A stretch of DNA of 64,000 nt from positions 54,861 through 118,860 of the forward strand of contig JAGWHB010000003.1 in assembly GCA_028867035.1 (NCBI GenBank), given 5' to 3'. This stretch comes from Nitrososphaerota archaeon. GTDB taxonomy: Archaea > Thermoproteota > Nitrososphaeria > Nitrososphaerales > Gagatemarchaeaceae. The notes beneath the pieces are model-generated. The model was not told where the DNA came from. It worked only from the letters and a program-made list of their open reading frames with translations, and did no database searches. This document shows positions 26,435-36,336 of this stretch, piece after piece; positions within the stretch are counted from its first letter, which is position 1, and every line of letters starts with the position of its first letter. The translations under genes and the position numbers were made by a program.

Positions 26435-26453
26435 ACTTTGTCGTCAACAAAGT
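26435..26453. promoter_or_regulatory. Inverted repeat before the FtsZ-like gene
   Basis: ACTTTGTCGTCAACAAAGT: 7-bp perfect arms (ACTTTGT/ACAAAGT) around a 5-bp spacer, ending 3 bp before the GTG start of the FtsZ-like gene. It could be an operator or, in RNA, a hairpin that hides the start codon. Confidence 0.4.
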
Positions 26454-26456
26454 TCA

Positions 26457-27533
26457 GTGGTGGGTTTGTTTATTCTCTACGTTACCAAGGTCTGCGCCCC
26501 AGAATTGCTAGCCAAAGAACGCGGAGATGTCGCTGCCGTAGGAATAGGAAGTGCAGGGATCAAGATTGTCTCCTTGCTCAGCCGGAAGTCCCTCCTCGTC
26601 GACAGGTACGCCTACGTATCCTGCGACGACGGTGATTTCTCCACGGTCGAGCCCAGCGACGCGATATTGATCGAGTCTCCGGTTGACCAGAAGCTGACGC
26701 CTTCCATCGTTCGCGGCCTGGCCCTTGGATCGACCCAGAAGATCAGGGACGCCGTCGATGGTTCCAAGGTCGTGCTCGTAGTGGCCGGACTAGGAGGGGC
26801 CACGGGGAGCGGTCTGGCCCCCGTCGTGGCATCCATAGCCAAGGAGTGCGGCGCCACCACCGTCGGAGTGGCTGTGATGCCGTTCGAGTTCGAGAAGAAG
26901 ATGAAATTCTACGCCGGGGTTTCTCTCAGGCGCCTCCGCGCGGCTTCCAGGGGCGTCGTGGCGGTCGACAACGACACGCTCATGCGCTCCTCCTCTGAGG
27001 ATTCTACGCTGGCGAACCTTTACGACTCCGCCAACAAGGCAGCAGTCAAGGCCCTCGGATCTCTGCTTTCGCGTTCGACAGAAGGCTCGAAGCCGGTTGG
27101 GCTCAACAAGTTCCTCGGTACGGTCCTCCAGGACGGCTACTCCCTCCTCGGTGTCTCCAGCAGTGCGGCCGTGGACAAGGCGGAGGACGCCATCGCGGGC
27201 GCGGTTGTTTCTCTGGGCAAACTCGCCGAGGCCAAGGAGGCCAGCCGGGCGGTGGTGAGCCTCAACGCCGACTCCAGCCTCACGGGCAAGGAGGTCGGCC
27301 TCGCCGTCAGCCGGCTGGGCTCAATCATGGACAACCAGGGGATGGACGTCGAGTACGGGGTGGACTACAGCGGCTCGGCGCAACTCCAGGTGAGCGTCCT
27401 TGCTTCAGGCTTCAGGTCCACGAAGTACGACGACTACGACCCGCTGGGCAAGATTCTCGGCGACCGCATCCTCGACGACGAGATGGACACGTCGCTCCCC
27501 GCAGGACTCGAAGCCCTGCAGCCATGCGACTGA
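26457..27533 (+). CDS. Divergent FtsZ/tubulin superfamily protein
   Basis: 358 residues from GTG. The tubulin signature is GLGGATGSGLAPVVASIAKE (GGGTGTG equivalent), preceded by a G-box-like VAAVGIGSAGIKIVSLL, and AVMPFEFEKKMKFYAGVSLRRL matches the FtsZ segment after the signature. The T7 loop, where FtsZ has NxDxxD for GTP hydrolysis, reads GLNKFLGTVLQDGYSLLGVS, without the acidic residues. It may therefore bind GTP without normal polymer-linked hydrolysis. Divergent FtsZ-like proteins are known in Thaumarchaeota, where division relies on Cdv proteins. No division gene is adjacent. Confidence 0.8.
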   Translation: MVGLFILYVTKVCAPELLAKERGDVAAVGIGSAGIKIVSLLSRKSLLVDRYAYVSCDDGDFSTVEPSDAILIESPVDQKLTPSIVRGLALGSTQKIRDAVDGSKVVLVVAGLGGATGSGLAPVVASIAKECGATTVGVAVMPFEFEKKMKFYAGVSLRRLRAASRGVVAVDNDTLMRSSSEDSTLANLYDSANKAAVKALGSLLSRSTEGSKPVGLNKFLGTVLQDGYSLLGVSSSAAVDKAEDAIAGAVVSLGKLAEAKEASRAVVSLNADSSLTGKEVGLAVSRLGSIMDNQGMDVEYGVDYSGSAQLQVSVLASGFRSTKYDDYDPLGKILGDRILDDEMDTSLPAGLEALQPCD

Positions 27534-27540
27534 GCCCCTC

Positions 27541-29244
27541 TCACTTTGTGAAATAATCGCTTACCGGCCGACTCTTTGTCGCCAAAGCCTTCGCCCTTTC
27601 GATCTCGGAGTCCTCCAGCTTCCTGAACGGAATCTCAGGCTTCGCGCCTAACTTTATCCTTGCTCGAACCTTCCCGATCTCGCTCAGGCTCCGGTCACGC
27701 GACCCCAGCATCCCAAGGATCCTGTCCGAAGAACGTGGAAGGAACGGCTGGAGAAGGATCCCTATCCCCTCGCACACGGAGAGGCAGTCGTGGATGACCC
27801 GCTCGCATTCATCCCTGTCTTCCTTTATCAGCTTCCAGGGCTGCCTGCGTTGGAAGTACTCGTTGCCGAGGTCCGCGATGGCAAGGATCTTCGACATCGC
27901 GTCCCTGAATCGGACTTCGTCCAGCAGCTTTCCAGTCTCGGAAGCCACTACCTGGACCTGGCGAACCAGCTCCTTCCCTTCCTCGCCTCTCTTCCGTATC
28001 GAGACTTCTCCTCCGAAATTGTTCCATGCGAACGTGGTTGTCCTATGGATGAAGTTCCCAATGTTAGCGACCAGCTCGTTGTTCACCTTGCTCTTGAAAT
28101 CCTCCCACTTGAACTCGGTGTCCCGGGTCTCGGGGATTATGCTGATTAGATAGTACCTCCAGATGTCGGGGTCCAGTCCGACCTGGGGCACATTCTCGCA
28201 GAATATCCCCCAGTTGCGGCTCTTCGAGATCTTGTCCCCCTCATAGTTGCAGAACTGCAGCCCGACGACGTCGTAGGGCAGGTTGATCCCCCCGTGCGCG
28301 AAGAGCATCCCCGGCCAGAATATGGTGTGGAATGGGATGTTGTCCTTTCCCAGGAAGTTGTAGATCCTCGCGTCCTTGTCCAGCCAGAACCTCTTCCATG
28401 CGTTCGGCCTGCCCCTGGATTCAGCCCACTCCTTTGTCGACGATAGGTAGCCTATCGGCGCATCGAACCAGACATAGAACACCTTGTCCAGGTATCCCTT
28501 CAGGGGGACCGGGACCCCCCACCTCAGGTCCCTGGTGATGGACCTCTTCTTCAGCCCCTCCTTTATCCAGCCCAACGCCAGCGAGGTCACCTGGCTCCTC
28601 CAGGCCCTCTTCGAGCCTATCCAGCGCTCCAGCCTGTCCTGAACCTTCCCCAGCTCCAGGAACAGCTGCTTTGTATCCCGGAACACGGGAACGCTGCCAT
28701 CGACCTTGCATCGGGGGTCGATCAGCTGGGTCGGATCCAGGAGCGTCCCGCACCGCTCGCACTGGTCTCCTCTGGCGAATTGGAATCCGCAGACCGGGCA
28801 GGTGCCTTCTACGTACCTGTCGGGGAGGAATATCTTGTCGTTCACGCAGTAGGGGAGGCGCATCTCTCCCTCGCTGACGTACCCCCTCCTGTAGATCTCC
28901 CGGAAGAACTCCTGGGTGGTCCTGTGATGCGTCGCGGTCGACGTCCTTGAAAAATTATCGTAGGAGATCTCGAACCATGAGTAGATGTCCCTGTGGACGC
29001 GGTACAGGGTGTCTGTGAGCTTCTTGGGCGAAATGCCCAGCTCGAGCGCCGCCACCTCCGTGGGTGTCCCGTTTTCGTCGGTGGCTCCGACGAAGAGCGT
29101 CTCGAGCCCCTTCAACCTGCAGTACCTTGCGAATATGTCGGCCGGGAGGTGCGAGCCGACTATGTTGCCCACGTGGGGGACGGCATTGGTGTACGGGAGC
29201 GCACAGAGGACGAGCACCCGCCCCTTCTTTGTTCTCCCTGCCAC
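27541..29244 (-). CDS. metG: Methionyl-tRNA synthetase
   Basis: 567 residues. Class I synthetase: HIGH-like signature PYTNAVPHVGNIVG, a zinc domain with CPVCGFQFARGDQCERCG, and KMSKS-like GDKISKSRNWG. The C-terminal helical anticodon-binding domain (FRDAMSKILAIADLGNEYFQRRQPWK) is present; there is no C-terminal tRNA-binding EMAP/Trbp111-type domain. It charges tRNA-Met for initiation and elongation. It starts 40 bp downstream of ahcY on the same strand and is convergent with the FtsZ-like gene. Confidence 0.95.
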   Translation of the reverse strand: MAGRTKKGRVLVLCALPYTNAVPHVGNIVGSHLPADIFARYCRLKGLETLFVGATDENGTPTEVAALELGISPKKLTDTLYRVHRDIYSWFEISYDNFSRTSTATHHRTTQEFFREIYRRGYVSEGEMRLPYCVNDKIFLPDRYVEGTCPVCGFQFARGDQCERCGTLLDPTQLIDPRCKVDGSVPVFRDTKQLFLELGKVQDRLERWIGSKRAWRSQVTSLALGWIKEGLKKRSITRDLRWGVPVPLKGYLDKVFYVWFDAPIGYLSSTKEWAESRGRPNAWKRFWLDKDARIYNFLGKDNIPFHTIFWPGMLFAHGGINLPYDVVGLQFCNYEGDKISKSRNWGIFCENVPQVGLDPDIWRYYLISIIPETRDTEFKWEDFKSKVNNELVANIGNFIHRTTTFAWNNFGGEVSIRKRGEEGKELVRQVQVVASETGKLLDEVRFRDAMSKILAIADLGNEYFQRRQPWKLIKEDRDECERVIHDCLSVCEGIGILLQPFLPRSSDRILGMLGSRDRSLSEIGKVRARIKLGAKPEIPFRKLEDSEIERAKALATKSRPVSDYFTK

Positions 29245-29284
29245 GGTCGGACGCGACGCCTGCCCTTTCAGTATAAACCTTGGC

Positions 29285-30517
29285 TTAGATTTCCCAGCTT
29301 TTGGCGTACTCTTTCTGTTCCTTCGTCTGCGTACCGATGGAAAGACCCATGGACTTCAGGGCCGCCCTCGCCACCTCGTCCTCGAGCTCAGCGGGGACCC
29401 CGTAGACCTTCTTCTGCATCTTGGAGTGCTCGCGGTGGATGCGGATGGCCGCCATCATCTGGTTGGCGAACGACATCTGCATCACTTCCGGAGGGTGCCC
29501 TTCTGCCGCGACGAGGTTGGCGATCCTTCCCTTGGCCACTAGGTACACCTTCTTCCCGGAGGGAAGCGTGACCTCGTCTACGTTGGGCCGCACCTCCTTC
29601 ACCCCCTTCGCCTTCGACAGCAGCGTCTTGACGTCTATCTCGACGTCGAAGTGCCCGGCGTTCGCAAGGATCGCCCCTTCCTTCATCTTCTCGACTGCGT
29701 CGTAGGGGATGACCCCCTTCATGCCCGTCGTCGTGACGAACAGCTCCCCCTGGCCCGCCGCCGCCTCTATCCCAGACACGTCGAACCCGTCGAGGTGCGC
29801 TTCGAGCGCCTTTATCGGGTCGACCTCCACCACCGTCACCCTGGCCCCCATGCCGCGAGCCCTCATGGCGACCCCCTTCCCGACCCAACCATACCCCACG
29901 ATGACCGTCTTGACCCCTGCCAGCAGGAGGGCGGTCGCCCTCATGATGCCGTCCAGTGTGCTCTGCCCGGTCCCGTACCTGTTGTCAAACATGAACTTCG
30001 TCTTGGCGTCGTTGACGGCTATGACCGGATAGGCCAGCTTCCCTTCAGCCTCCAGCGCCTTCAGCCTCACGACCCCGGTGGTCGTCTCCTCTGACCCGCC
30101 GACGATCCCCTTGGCCTTCGATACGTGGGCGGCCACATGCAGGTCGGCGCCGTCGTCGATGAGCTGCTCGGGGTGCGACCCAAGAACCTGCCTGATGCAC
30201 CAGTCGTACTCCTTCGACGATTGGCCTCTCCATGCCCACACTTCTGCCCTGGTCGAAAGGTAGGCGGCGATGTCGTCCTGGGTCGACAGAGGGTTCGCTC
30301 CCGCCAGCTTGACGTCAGCCCCGGCCATCAGCAGGGCGTCGATCAACACAGACGTCTCCTTCGTAACGTGCAGGCAGACCCCGACCCTGATCCCATCGAG
30401 AGGCTTCGATCTTGCGTACTTCTCTGCCAGCGTCGTGAGGGCACCCATGTGCGCCTTCGCCCAGAGAAAGTTCCTCTCTCCGTCCCTGCTCAGCTTCTGA
30501 TCTGCGACCTTTGTCAT
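29285..30517 (-). CDS. ahcY: S-adenosylhomocysteine hydrolase
   Basis: 410 residues from ATG 30517 (MTKVADQKLSRDGERNFLWA); a longer open frame upstream is the antisense of the preceding gene's tail. Typical AHCY motifs: LHVTKETSVLIDALLMAGADV, NDAKTKFMFDNRYGTGQSTLDGI and the NAD-binding VIVGYGWVGKGVAMRARGMGA. It splits SAH to adenosine and homocysteine. The start overlaps the MTAP-paralogue stop by 4 bp (ATGA), so it is the last gene of an mtnP-apt-MTAP2-ahcY salvage operon. Confidence 0.95.
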   Translation of the reverse strand: MTKVADQKLSRDGERNFLWAKAHMGALTTLAEKYARSKPLDGIRVGVCLHVTKETSVLIDALLMAGADVKLAGANPLSTQDDIAAYLSTRAEVWAWRGQSSKEYDWCIRQVLGSHPEQLIDDGADLHVAAHVSKAKGIVGGSEETTTGVVRLKALEAEGKLAYPVIAVNDAKTKFMFDNRYGTGQSTLDGIMRATALLLAGVKTVIVGYGWVGKGVAMRARGMGARVTVVEVDPIKALEAHLDGFDVSGIEAAAGQGELFVTTTGMKGVIPYDAVEKMKEGAILANAGHFDVEIDVKTLLSKAKGVKEVRPNVDEVTLPSGKKVYLVAKGRIANLVAAEGHPPEVMQMSFANQMMAAIRIHREHSKMQKKVYGVPAELEDEVARAALKSMGLSIGTQTKEQKEYAKSWEI

Positions 30518-31251
30518 CTCTTCGCTCCCCTCAGGCTCCCGACGGCCGCCTCTATCAATTGTTTGACTTCCCTCCCAGACTTCCTCATGACCCTGAGGAC
30601 CTCTTCGTGGCTCACCTTCGCCTGCATCCCCGCCGCCCAGTTGGTCGCTATCACCACGGACGCGTAGTCCATCTTCTTCTCGTTGGCGAGGACCACCTCG
30701 GGGACCCCCGTCATCCCGACCACGTCTCCACCAAGGATCTTGTACATCTTGATCTCGGCGGCTGTCTCGAACCGTGGGCCCTCCGCGCACACGTAGACAA
30801 GGTGCTGATGGAGATCGAGCCCGAGCTTCTTCGCGGCGACGCCGACCTCCAAGTTGACGTGGCGGCTGTAGGGGTACGTCATGTCTGTGTGCACGACCTT
30901 GCGCTCGAAGAAGGTCGTCTGCCTCCGCTTCGTGAAGTCCAGGAACTGCTCTATCAGCCCGATCTCGCCGACCTTGAACCCATGGTTCATGGACCCGACG
31001 GCGCTCGTGGCGATGACCTCCCTGACCCCGAGTTGCTCGAATGCCGCTATGTTCGCCCTGTAGTTGATCCCGTGGGGGGGCGACTTGTGGGCCGCGCCGT
31101 GCCTTGGTATGACGACGTACTCCCCTCCTTGGTGGGTGAAGACTGTCGCCTGGCCGTAGTAGGTCCTCACCGTCTTCGGCCTGCTCAGGTCGAAGTGCTC
31201 GGTGACCCCGGTCCCGGTGATGACGCCTATCGGAGGGCTGGCCCTAGTCAT
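30514..31251 (-). CDS. Nucleoside phosphorylase, MTAP/MTIP paralogue
   Basis: 245 residues of the MTAP/PNP family: GVITGTGV, VIPRHGAAHKSPPHGINYRANI, VCAEGPRFETAAEIKMYK and DVVGMTGVPEVVLANEKKM with the substrate-binding Met. It differs from the mtnP product upstream in the N-terminus and in TSAVGSMNHGFKVGE, so the substrate may be methylthioinosine, adenosine or another purine nucleoside. It overlaps apt by 8 bp and ahcY by 4 bp; adenosine made by AhcY could be its substrate. Specificity cannot be told by eye. Confidence 0.85.
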   Translation of the reverse strand: MTRASPPIGVITGTGVTEHFDLSRPKTVRTYYGQATVFTHQGGEYVVIPRHGAAHKSPPHGINYRANIAAFEQLGVREVIATSAVGSMNHGFKVGEIGLIEQFLDFTKRRQTTFFERKVVHTDMTYPYSRHVNLEVGVAAKKLGLDLHQHLVYVCAEGPRFETAAEIKMYKILGGDVVGMTGVPEVVLANEKKMDYASVVIATNWAAGMQAKVSHEEVLRVMRKSGREVKQLIEAAVGSLRGAKR

Positions 31252-31774
31252 ACTTGGCGATGGAGTAGACTTCGTACCCCGCCAGCTTCCTTCTCCCCTT
31301 GAGCGAGCGGAGCTCTGTCACGAAAGCGAAGCCGACCACCTTCCCCCCCAACCTCTCCACCAGGGTCGCCGCTGCCTTCGACGTACCCCCGGTCGCAAGC
31401 AGGTCGTCGACCACCAGCACCCTGTCCCCCTTTGACACCGAGTCCGAGTGCATCTCGAGCCCCTGCCTCCCGTATTCCAGCTCGTAGTTCACGCTCACCT
31501 TTGTCGCCGGGAGCTTCCCCACCTTCCTGGCGGGCACGAAACCTATGCCCAGCCTGTCCGCGAGGGGGGCGCCGACAATGAAACCCCTGGCTTCGATCCC
31601 CACTATCTTGTCAAGCTTCACACCCTTCCAACGCTTGAGGAGGGCGTCGGTGACCCTGCGCGTCAGCCTCCCGTTCCTCCAGAGGGTGGTCAGGTCCTTG
31701 AACGGTATCCCCCTCTTAGGATAGTCGGGGATGGTCCTAATTGCCCGCTTGACGTCTGTCTCAAGCTTGGCCAT
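31244..31774 (-). CDS. apt: Adenine phosphoribosyltransferase
   Basis: 176 residues from ATG 31774 (MAKLETDVKRAIRTIPDYPKRG). The N-terminal FKDLT motif, IEARGFIVGAPLA and the PRPP site VLVVDDLLATGGTSKAA are those of APRT. It converts adenine released by the two flanking phosphorylases into AMP. The start overlaps the mtnP stop by 1 bp (TGATG), and the stop overlaps the next gene by 8 bp, so translation is coupled throughout. Confidence 0.95.
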   Translation of the reverse strand: MAKLETDVKRAIRTIPDYPKRGIPFKDLTTLWRNGRLTRRVTDALLKRWKGVKLDKIVGIEARGFIVGAPLADRLGIGFVPARKVGKLPATKVSVNYELEYGRQGLEMHSDSVSKGDRVLVVDDLLATGGTSKAAATLVERLGGKVVGFAFVTELRSLKGRRKLAGYEVYSIAKYD

Positions 31775-32580
31775 CAGGCGCTCAGCCTCGCGTGTTCCAG
31801 CGCGGATCCGCAGTCGCAGTCGCGCTCCTCTGGGAGCCTCTTCACTATCTGGACAATCAGCTTCCTGAGGTTCTCCAGGTTCCTGTTGAAGACCCTGATC
31901 ACCTCCCCGTGGGACACAGGTTTGACCGTGGGGTCTCCCTCCAGACCGGCGTCGTAATCTGTAACAAGGGAGATGTTCAGGTAGCACATCTCCTGCTCCC
32001 TGGCGAGCACGACCTCCGGATACTGGGTCATGTTGATCACGTCCCACCCCTGTCGGGAGAAGAATCTGCTTTCGGCCTTCGTCGAGAAACGCGGGCCCTG
32101 GATCACCACCACTGTCCCCGATTTGTGGAACTTCAGCCCGAGGATCTCAGCCGCCTCCACCGCATGCTTCCGCATCTGGGGACAGTACGGCATGGCGGTG
32201 CTCACGTGGGTCGTCTCCGGCCCGTCATAGAACGTGTCCTTCCTTCCGGTGGTGAAGTTCACGAACTGGTCGCAGAAGACGAGGTCCCCCGGCCCGACCT
32301 CGGCCCTCAGGCTGCCGACGGCATTGGGGCCGATTATGCGGCTCACCCCGAGCTGCCTGAACGCGTAGACGTTCGCCCTGTATGGGACCGTGTGCGGGGG
32401 ATACTCATGATGCACCCCGTGCCTTGGAAGGAACGCCACCTTCTTCCCTCCGATCTCCGAAAGCGTGACCTTGCCGCTCGGCCCGCCGTAGGGGGTCTTC
32501 ACCGCCACCCCGCTGGCGCCTTTCGCGAATTTGTAGAACCCAGAGCCGCCAAAGACGCCGAACTCCGCCCTCGGCTTCAC
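31774..32580 (-). CDS. mtnP: S-methyl-5'-thioadenosine phosphorylase
   Basis: 268 residues from GTG. Family motifs: GVFGGSGFY, VAFLPRHGVHHEYPPHTVPYR, VVIQGPRFSTKAESRFF, DVINMTQYPEVVLAREQEM and NISLVTDYDAGLEG; the order and length fit MTAP. It releases adenine from MTA formed in polyamine or other SAM-dependent reactions. First gene of the salvage operon; the divergent aIF2-beta gene lies 99 bp away. Confidence 0.93.
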   Translation of the reverse strand: MKPRAEFGVFGGSGFYKFAKGASGVAVKTPYGGPSGKVTLSEIGGKKVAFLPRHGVHHEYPPHTVPYRANVYAFRQLGVSRIIGPNAVGSLRAEVGPGDLVFCDQFVNFTTGRKDTFYDGPETTHVSTAMPYCPQMRKHAVEAAEILGLKFHKSGTVVVIQGPRFSTKAESRFFSRQGWDVINMTQYPEVVLAREQEMCYLNISLVTDYDAGLEGDPTVKPVSHGEVIRVFNRNLENLRKLIVQIVKRLPEERDCDCGSALEHARLSA

Positions 32581-32679
32581 AATGCGCCCCTCCCAGTTTC
32601 TGATTTAATCTTTTGAGTCCTCGGGGGCCGATGGGGTTCCGGGAAGACTTGAAATACCATGACCGGCGTATTCGTCTCC

Positions 32680-33096
32680 ATGCCACGCTCATACGAAGAA
32701 CTGCTTTCAAGGGCCAGGTCGGGCCTCGACAAAGACGCCAAGAAGTCGGGCGCCCTCAGGCTCGAGCTACCGGAGCCTGACGTCATCTGGGTGGGTAACA
32801 AGACCATATTCCGCAACTACGCCGAGTTCCCGAAGCGCCTGAGGCGCGAATCAGGGAGGGTGCTCATGTACCTGGCGAAAGAGCTGGCGACTGCCGCTTC
32901 CCTCGACGGGGAGAGGGCGATATTCATCGGCCGCAAGGACCGTGACTCCTTCTCGCAGCTCCTCCAGCGCTATGTCAAGGACGGGGTGATATGCCCGGTA
33001 TGCGGGAGCCCCGACACCCACCTCGAAAAGGACAAGCGCATGTGGTTCATGGTATGCGAAGCGTGCGGGGCAAGGTCGGTCGCGAAAGTTGCCTAG
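32680..33096 (+). CDS. Translation initiation factor aIF2 subunit beta
   Basis: 138 residues from ATG 32680 (MPRSYEELLSRARSGLD); an ATG at 32659 would add seven residues, but TATA-like TTGAAATACC lies about 25 bp upstream of 32680, fitting a leaderless mRNA. The core VIWVGNKTIFRNYAEFPKRLRR binds the gamma subunit and tRNA, and a zinc ribbon CPVCGS...CEACGA closes the protein. It is part of the heterotrimer that brings Met-tRNAi to the small subunit. The DUF424 gene overlaps the end by 8 bp. Confidence 0.92.
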   Translation: MPRSYEELLSRARSGLDKDAKKSGALRLELPEPDVIWVGNKTIFRNYAEFPKRLRRESGRVLMYLAKELATAASLDGERAIFIGRKDRDSFSQLLQRYVKDGVICPVCGSPDTHLEKDKRMWFMVCEACGARSVAKVA

Positions 33097-33409
33097 CGGC
33101 GACGGCAAGGGGTTCTCCGTCCGGACCGCCGAGTACAGGGGGACGATACTGGTCAACATGTGCGACGAGGAGCTCGTGGGAAAGACCGTGGCCGAGGGGG
33201 CGTTGAAGGTCCACCTGTCGGAAGACTTCTATTCGGGGGAGGTGGTCAGCGGCGGCGAAGCCCTGCGTCTCATCCGTACCTGCTCGATAGTGAATCTCGC
33301 GGGGCCGAGGTCCGTGTCCCTCGCCGTGGACAACAACGTGGGGGCTCCGGAAGCCATACGCGAAATAGAGGAGGTCCCCTTTCTGATGATCTACAAGTTC
33401 TCGGGCTAG
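33089..33409 (+). CDS. DUF424 family protein
   Basis: 106 residues from [26 protein letters not shown] and [25 protein letters not shown] are characteristic of the archaeal DUF424 family, typically next to aIF2-beta. The function is unknown; location suggests a translation-linked role. It overlaps aIF2-beta by 8 bp and the convergent dnaJ by 4 bp. Confidence 0.85.
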   Translation: MPSGDGKGFSVRTAEYRGTILVNMCDEELVGKTVAEGALKVHLSEDFYSGEVVSGGEALRLIRTCSIVNLAGPRSVSLAVDNNVGAPEAIREIEEVPFLMIYKFSG

Positions 33410-34479
33410 CGCTGCTCCCCGAACTTCTTCAGCAGCTCCTTCTGGCCGTCGCTGAGGCTCTTCGGGACCTCGACGTCCACCTTCACGTACTGGTCTCCCT
33501 TCCCCCAGTTCCCGTATTTCGGGAGCCCCTTCCCCTTGACCTTGAACACTGTCCCCGGCTGCGTGCCGTGGGGGATGCTCAGCTTCACGTCTCCGTAAAG
33601 GGTCGGGAGGCTCAGGTCTGTCCCGAGCATGGCCTGGACGACACCGATCTTCGTCTCCAGATAGATGTCGCTGTCCTGCCTGGCGAAGATCCTGTGGGGG
33701 GCGACGTTCACCACGACGTACAGGTCTCCCGGAGGGGCTCCGCTCTCCCCCGCGTTCCCTTCTCCCCTCAGCCGCAGTGTCTGCCCGTCTTCGACCCCGG
33801 CGGGCACCATTATGCTGATCTTCCTCGTCTTGGCGACGTTACCCCGGCCCCTGCACTCCTTGCAGGGGTCGTCGATCAGGTAACCTCGGCCCCCGCACTT
33901 GTTACAGGCGGTTATCCTGACCAGGCGGGCGAACCCGGCGGACTGGACCTTCTGCACCTGGCCCGTCCCCCCGCAGGTGCCGCAGGTCCGGGGGGAGGTG
34001 CCAGGCTTCGCCCCGCTCCCTCCGCAGGTCTGGCAGACCTCGTTCCGCGGGACTTCTATCTCCCTGTTCGACTCCTGGACGATGTCCTCCAACCTCAACT
34101 GCAGGTGATAGGTCAGGTCCTCCCCCCTGCCTGGCTGACCGCCGCCCGGCCTGCCGAAGAACTGCGAGAATATGTCGTCGAACCCTCCGAAGCCCGCGCC
34201 TCGGAAGAACTCCCCGAAGTCGACCCCCCTGAATATGTCCTCCTGGCTGTACCTCTGGTAGACCCCCTCCCTCCCGAACGAATCATACTGCCTCCGCTTT
34301 TCGTCGTCAGACAGCACCGCGTAGGCCTCTGAGATCTCCTTGAAGCGCGCCTCCGCCTCGGGTGCCTTGTTCCTGTCGGGATGGAACTGAAGCGCCAGCT
34401 TCCTGTAGGCGTCCTTGATCTGGTCCTTCGATGCCCCCTTCTGAACACCGAGTACTTCGTAGTAGTCCTTCGCAGCCAT
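33406..34479 (-). CDS. dnaJ: Chaperone DnaJ (Hsp40, type I)
   Basis: 357 residues. J domain ([18 protein letters not shown], catalytic QFHPDRNK with HPD), a G/F-rich linker ([19 protein letters not shown]), four zinc-binding CxxCxGxG repeats ([32 protein letters not shown]) and the C-terminal substrate-binding barrels. It delivers unfolded clients to DnaK and stimulates its ATPase. Last gene of grpE-dnaK-dnaJ; this bacterial-type set is believed to have entered archaea by transfer. Confidence 0.96.
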   Translation of the reverse strand: MAAKDYYEVLGVQKGASKDQIKDAYRKLALQFHPDRNKAPEAEARFKEISEAYAVLSDDEKRRQYDSFGREGVYQRYSQEDIFRGVDFGEFFRGAGFGGFDDIFSQFFGRPGGGQPGRGEDLTYHLQLRLEDIVQESNREIEVPRNEVCQTCGGSGAKPGTSPRTCGTCGGTGQVQKVQSAGFARLVRITACNKCGGRGYLIDDPCKECRGRGNVAKTRKISIMVPAGVEDGQTLRLRGEGNAGESGAPPGDLYVVVNVAPHRIFARQDSDIYLETKIGVVQAMLGTDLSLPTLYGDVKLSIPHGTQPGTVFKVKGKGLPKYGNWGKGDQYVKVDVEVPKSLSDGQKELLKKFGEQR

Positions 34480-34491
34480 GCCGAGCGCCTC

Positions 34492-36336
34492 CTACTTGCC
34501 TTCGTCCATTACCTTGTAGTCCGCGTCGCTGACCTTCTGGCCGTCCCCCGTGGCGCCCGGCGCCGCCTGCTGCTTCTGGGCCTGCTGGTAAGCCGAAGCG
34601 CCAACCTCCTGCAGGACCTTCTTCAGGGCCTCGTTCTTCTCCCTGATCTGGCCTATGTCCTGGCCGGCGACCGCCTTCCGGAGCTCCTGGGCAGCCGCGT
34701 CCAGCCTGTCGAGGTTCGCCTTGTCGACCTTCCCCTCCAGGTCCCTCTTGGTCCTTTCAGTCGTGTAAAGTATGGAGTCCGCCTCGTTCCTCAGCTCCGC
34801 CTCTTCCCTCTTCTTCTTGTCCTGGTCCGCGAATGATTCCGCGTCCTTGATGAGCCTCTCCTTCTCGTCCTTCGAAAGTTTGGTCGAGGAAGTGATCGTG
34901 ATCTTGTTCTCCTTGCCCGTCCCCATGTCTTTCGCTCCGACCGTGAGGATGCCGTTGGCGTCGATGTCGAACGTGACCTCGATCTGAGGGACTCCCCTAG
35001 GTGCGGCGGGAATCCCGGCCAGGTTGAACATTCCGAGCGAGACGTTGTCCGCCGCCATGCTCCTCTCCCCCTGCACTACATGGATCGTGACAGCAGTCTG
35101 CATGTCAGCGGCCGTCGTGAACGTCTTGCTGCGTTTCGTCGGGATGGTAGCGTTCTTCTCGATCAGATGCTCCGTTATGCCGCCCAGCGTCTCGACGCCG
35201 AGCGAAAGCGGCGTCACGTCGAGCAGGAGTATGTCCTTGATCTCGCCTGCGAGTACGGCCCCCTGTATCGCCGCCCCGATGGCCACAGCTTCCATGGGGT
35301 CCACGCCCCTCTCTGCAGGTTTCCCTGCGACATCCTCGACGAACTTCCTTACCAGGGGCATCCTCGTCATGCCACCTATCAGTATCACCTTGTCCACCTG
35401 CTCAGGCGTCAGCTTGGCGTCGTTCATCACGCGTCGGATCGTCTGCTCCGTCTTGGAGACGATGGGACGGGCCACCTCCTCCAGCTTCGTCCTCGTGAGG
35501 GTGTAGTGGAGGTTCTTCGGGCCCGAAGAGTCGCTCGCGATGAAAGGGAGGTCCACGTCGGTCGAGGTAAGGTTCGAGAGCTGGATCTTCGCCTGCTCAG
35601 CCGCCTCCTTCAGCCTCGCCATCGCCGTCCTGTCTGAAGACAGGTCTATCCCTGCCTTGGAGCGGAAGTCCTGCAGCAGCACGTCTATGATGGCCTTGTC
35701 GATGTCCGTCCCACCCGTCTGGGTGTCCCCCGACGTCGCCAGGACCTGGAACACGCCCTTCCCGAACTCCATTATCGTCGCGTCGTGCGTCCCTCCTCCG
35801 AAGCTGAACACGAGGATCTTCATCTCCTTCTCCGACTTGTCCAGTCCGTAGGCCAGAGACGCGGCCGTCGGCTCGTTGATTATCCTCACCACTTCCAGCC
35901 CTGCTATCTCCCCTGCGTCCTTGGTCGCCTGTCGCTGGTTGTCGTTGAAGTGCGCGGGGACCGTGATGACAGTCTTCTTCACCGGATAGCCCAGGAACGC
36001 CTCCGCATCGTGCTTGATCTTCTGAAGTATGAACGAGCTGAGCTGCTCCGGGGAGTAGTCCTTCCCTGAAAGGTTGACCCTGTAGTCTGTCCCCATCTTC
36101 CTCTTGATCTCGAAAATGGTCCCGTCCGGGTTCGTCACGACTTGGCGTCGGGCCGGCTCCCCCACGAGCAGCTGGCCGTCCTTGGTGAACGCAACTACCG
36201 AGGGGAACATCTTCCCTGCGGGGGTCGCCCCTTCGGCGCTAGGAATGACCACCGGCCTCCCTGCCTCGACCATCGCCGCCGCCGAGTTAGTCGTGCCCAG
36301 GTCTATCCCGAGGATCTTCTCTCTTGCGCTACTCGT
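34492..36336 (-). CDS. dnaK: Chaperone DnaK (Hsp70), start unresolved
   Basis: About 615 residues. Hsp70 ATPase domain with [34 protein letters not shown] and a phosphate-2-type loop, then the beta-sandwich and helical lid; the tail ends KVMDEGK. No ATG, GTG or TTG stands at the expected start. A TTG at 36378 would add 14 residues that are an out-of-frame reading of the grpE tail ([13 protein letters not shown]). A perfect AGGAGG (36351-36346) stands 9 nt before an in-frame ACG at 36336, which would give [13 protein letters not shown] mark that as the best guess. Strong coupling to grpE, overlapping its stop by 8 bp. Confidence 0.85.
   Translation of the reverse strand, partial: TSSAREKILGIDLGTTNSAAAMVEAGRPVVIPSAEGATPAGKMFPSVVAFTKDGQLLVGEPARRQVVTNPDGTIFEIKRKMGTDYRVNLSGKDYSPEQLSSFILQKIKHDAEAFLGYPVKKTVITVPAHFNDNQRQATKDAGEIAGLEVVRIINEPTAASLAYGLDKSEKEMKILVFSFGGGTHDATIMEFGKGVFQVLATSGDTQTGGTDIDKAIIDVLLQDFRSKAGIDLSSDRTAMARLKEAAEQAKIQLSNLTSTDVDLPFIASDSSGPKNLHYTLTRTKLEEVARPIVSKTEQTIRRVMNDAKLTPEQVDKVILIGGMTRMPLVRKFVEDVAGKPAERGVDPMEAVAIGAAIQGAVLAGEIKDILLLDVTPLSLGVETLGGITEHLIEKNATIPTKRSKTFTTAADMQTAVTIHVVQGERSMAADNVSLGMFNLAGIPAAPRGVPQIEVTFDIDANGILTVGAKDMGTGKENKITITSSTKLSKDEKERLIKDAESFADQDKKKREEAELRNEADSILYTTERTKRDLEGKVDKANLDRLDAAAQELRKAVAGQDIGQIREKNEALKKVLQEVGASAYQQAQKQQAAPGATGDGQKVSDADYKVMDEGK

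Noticed and set aside
33160..34332. 390-codon plus-strand frame
   Set aside because: Antisense to dnaJ, with no recognisable motifs.
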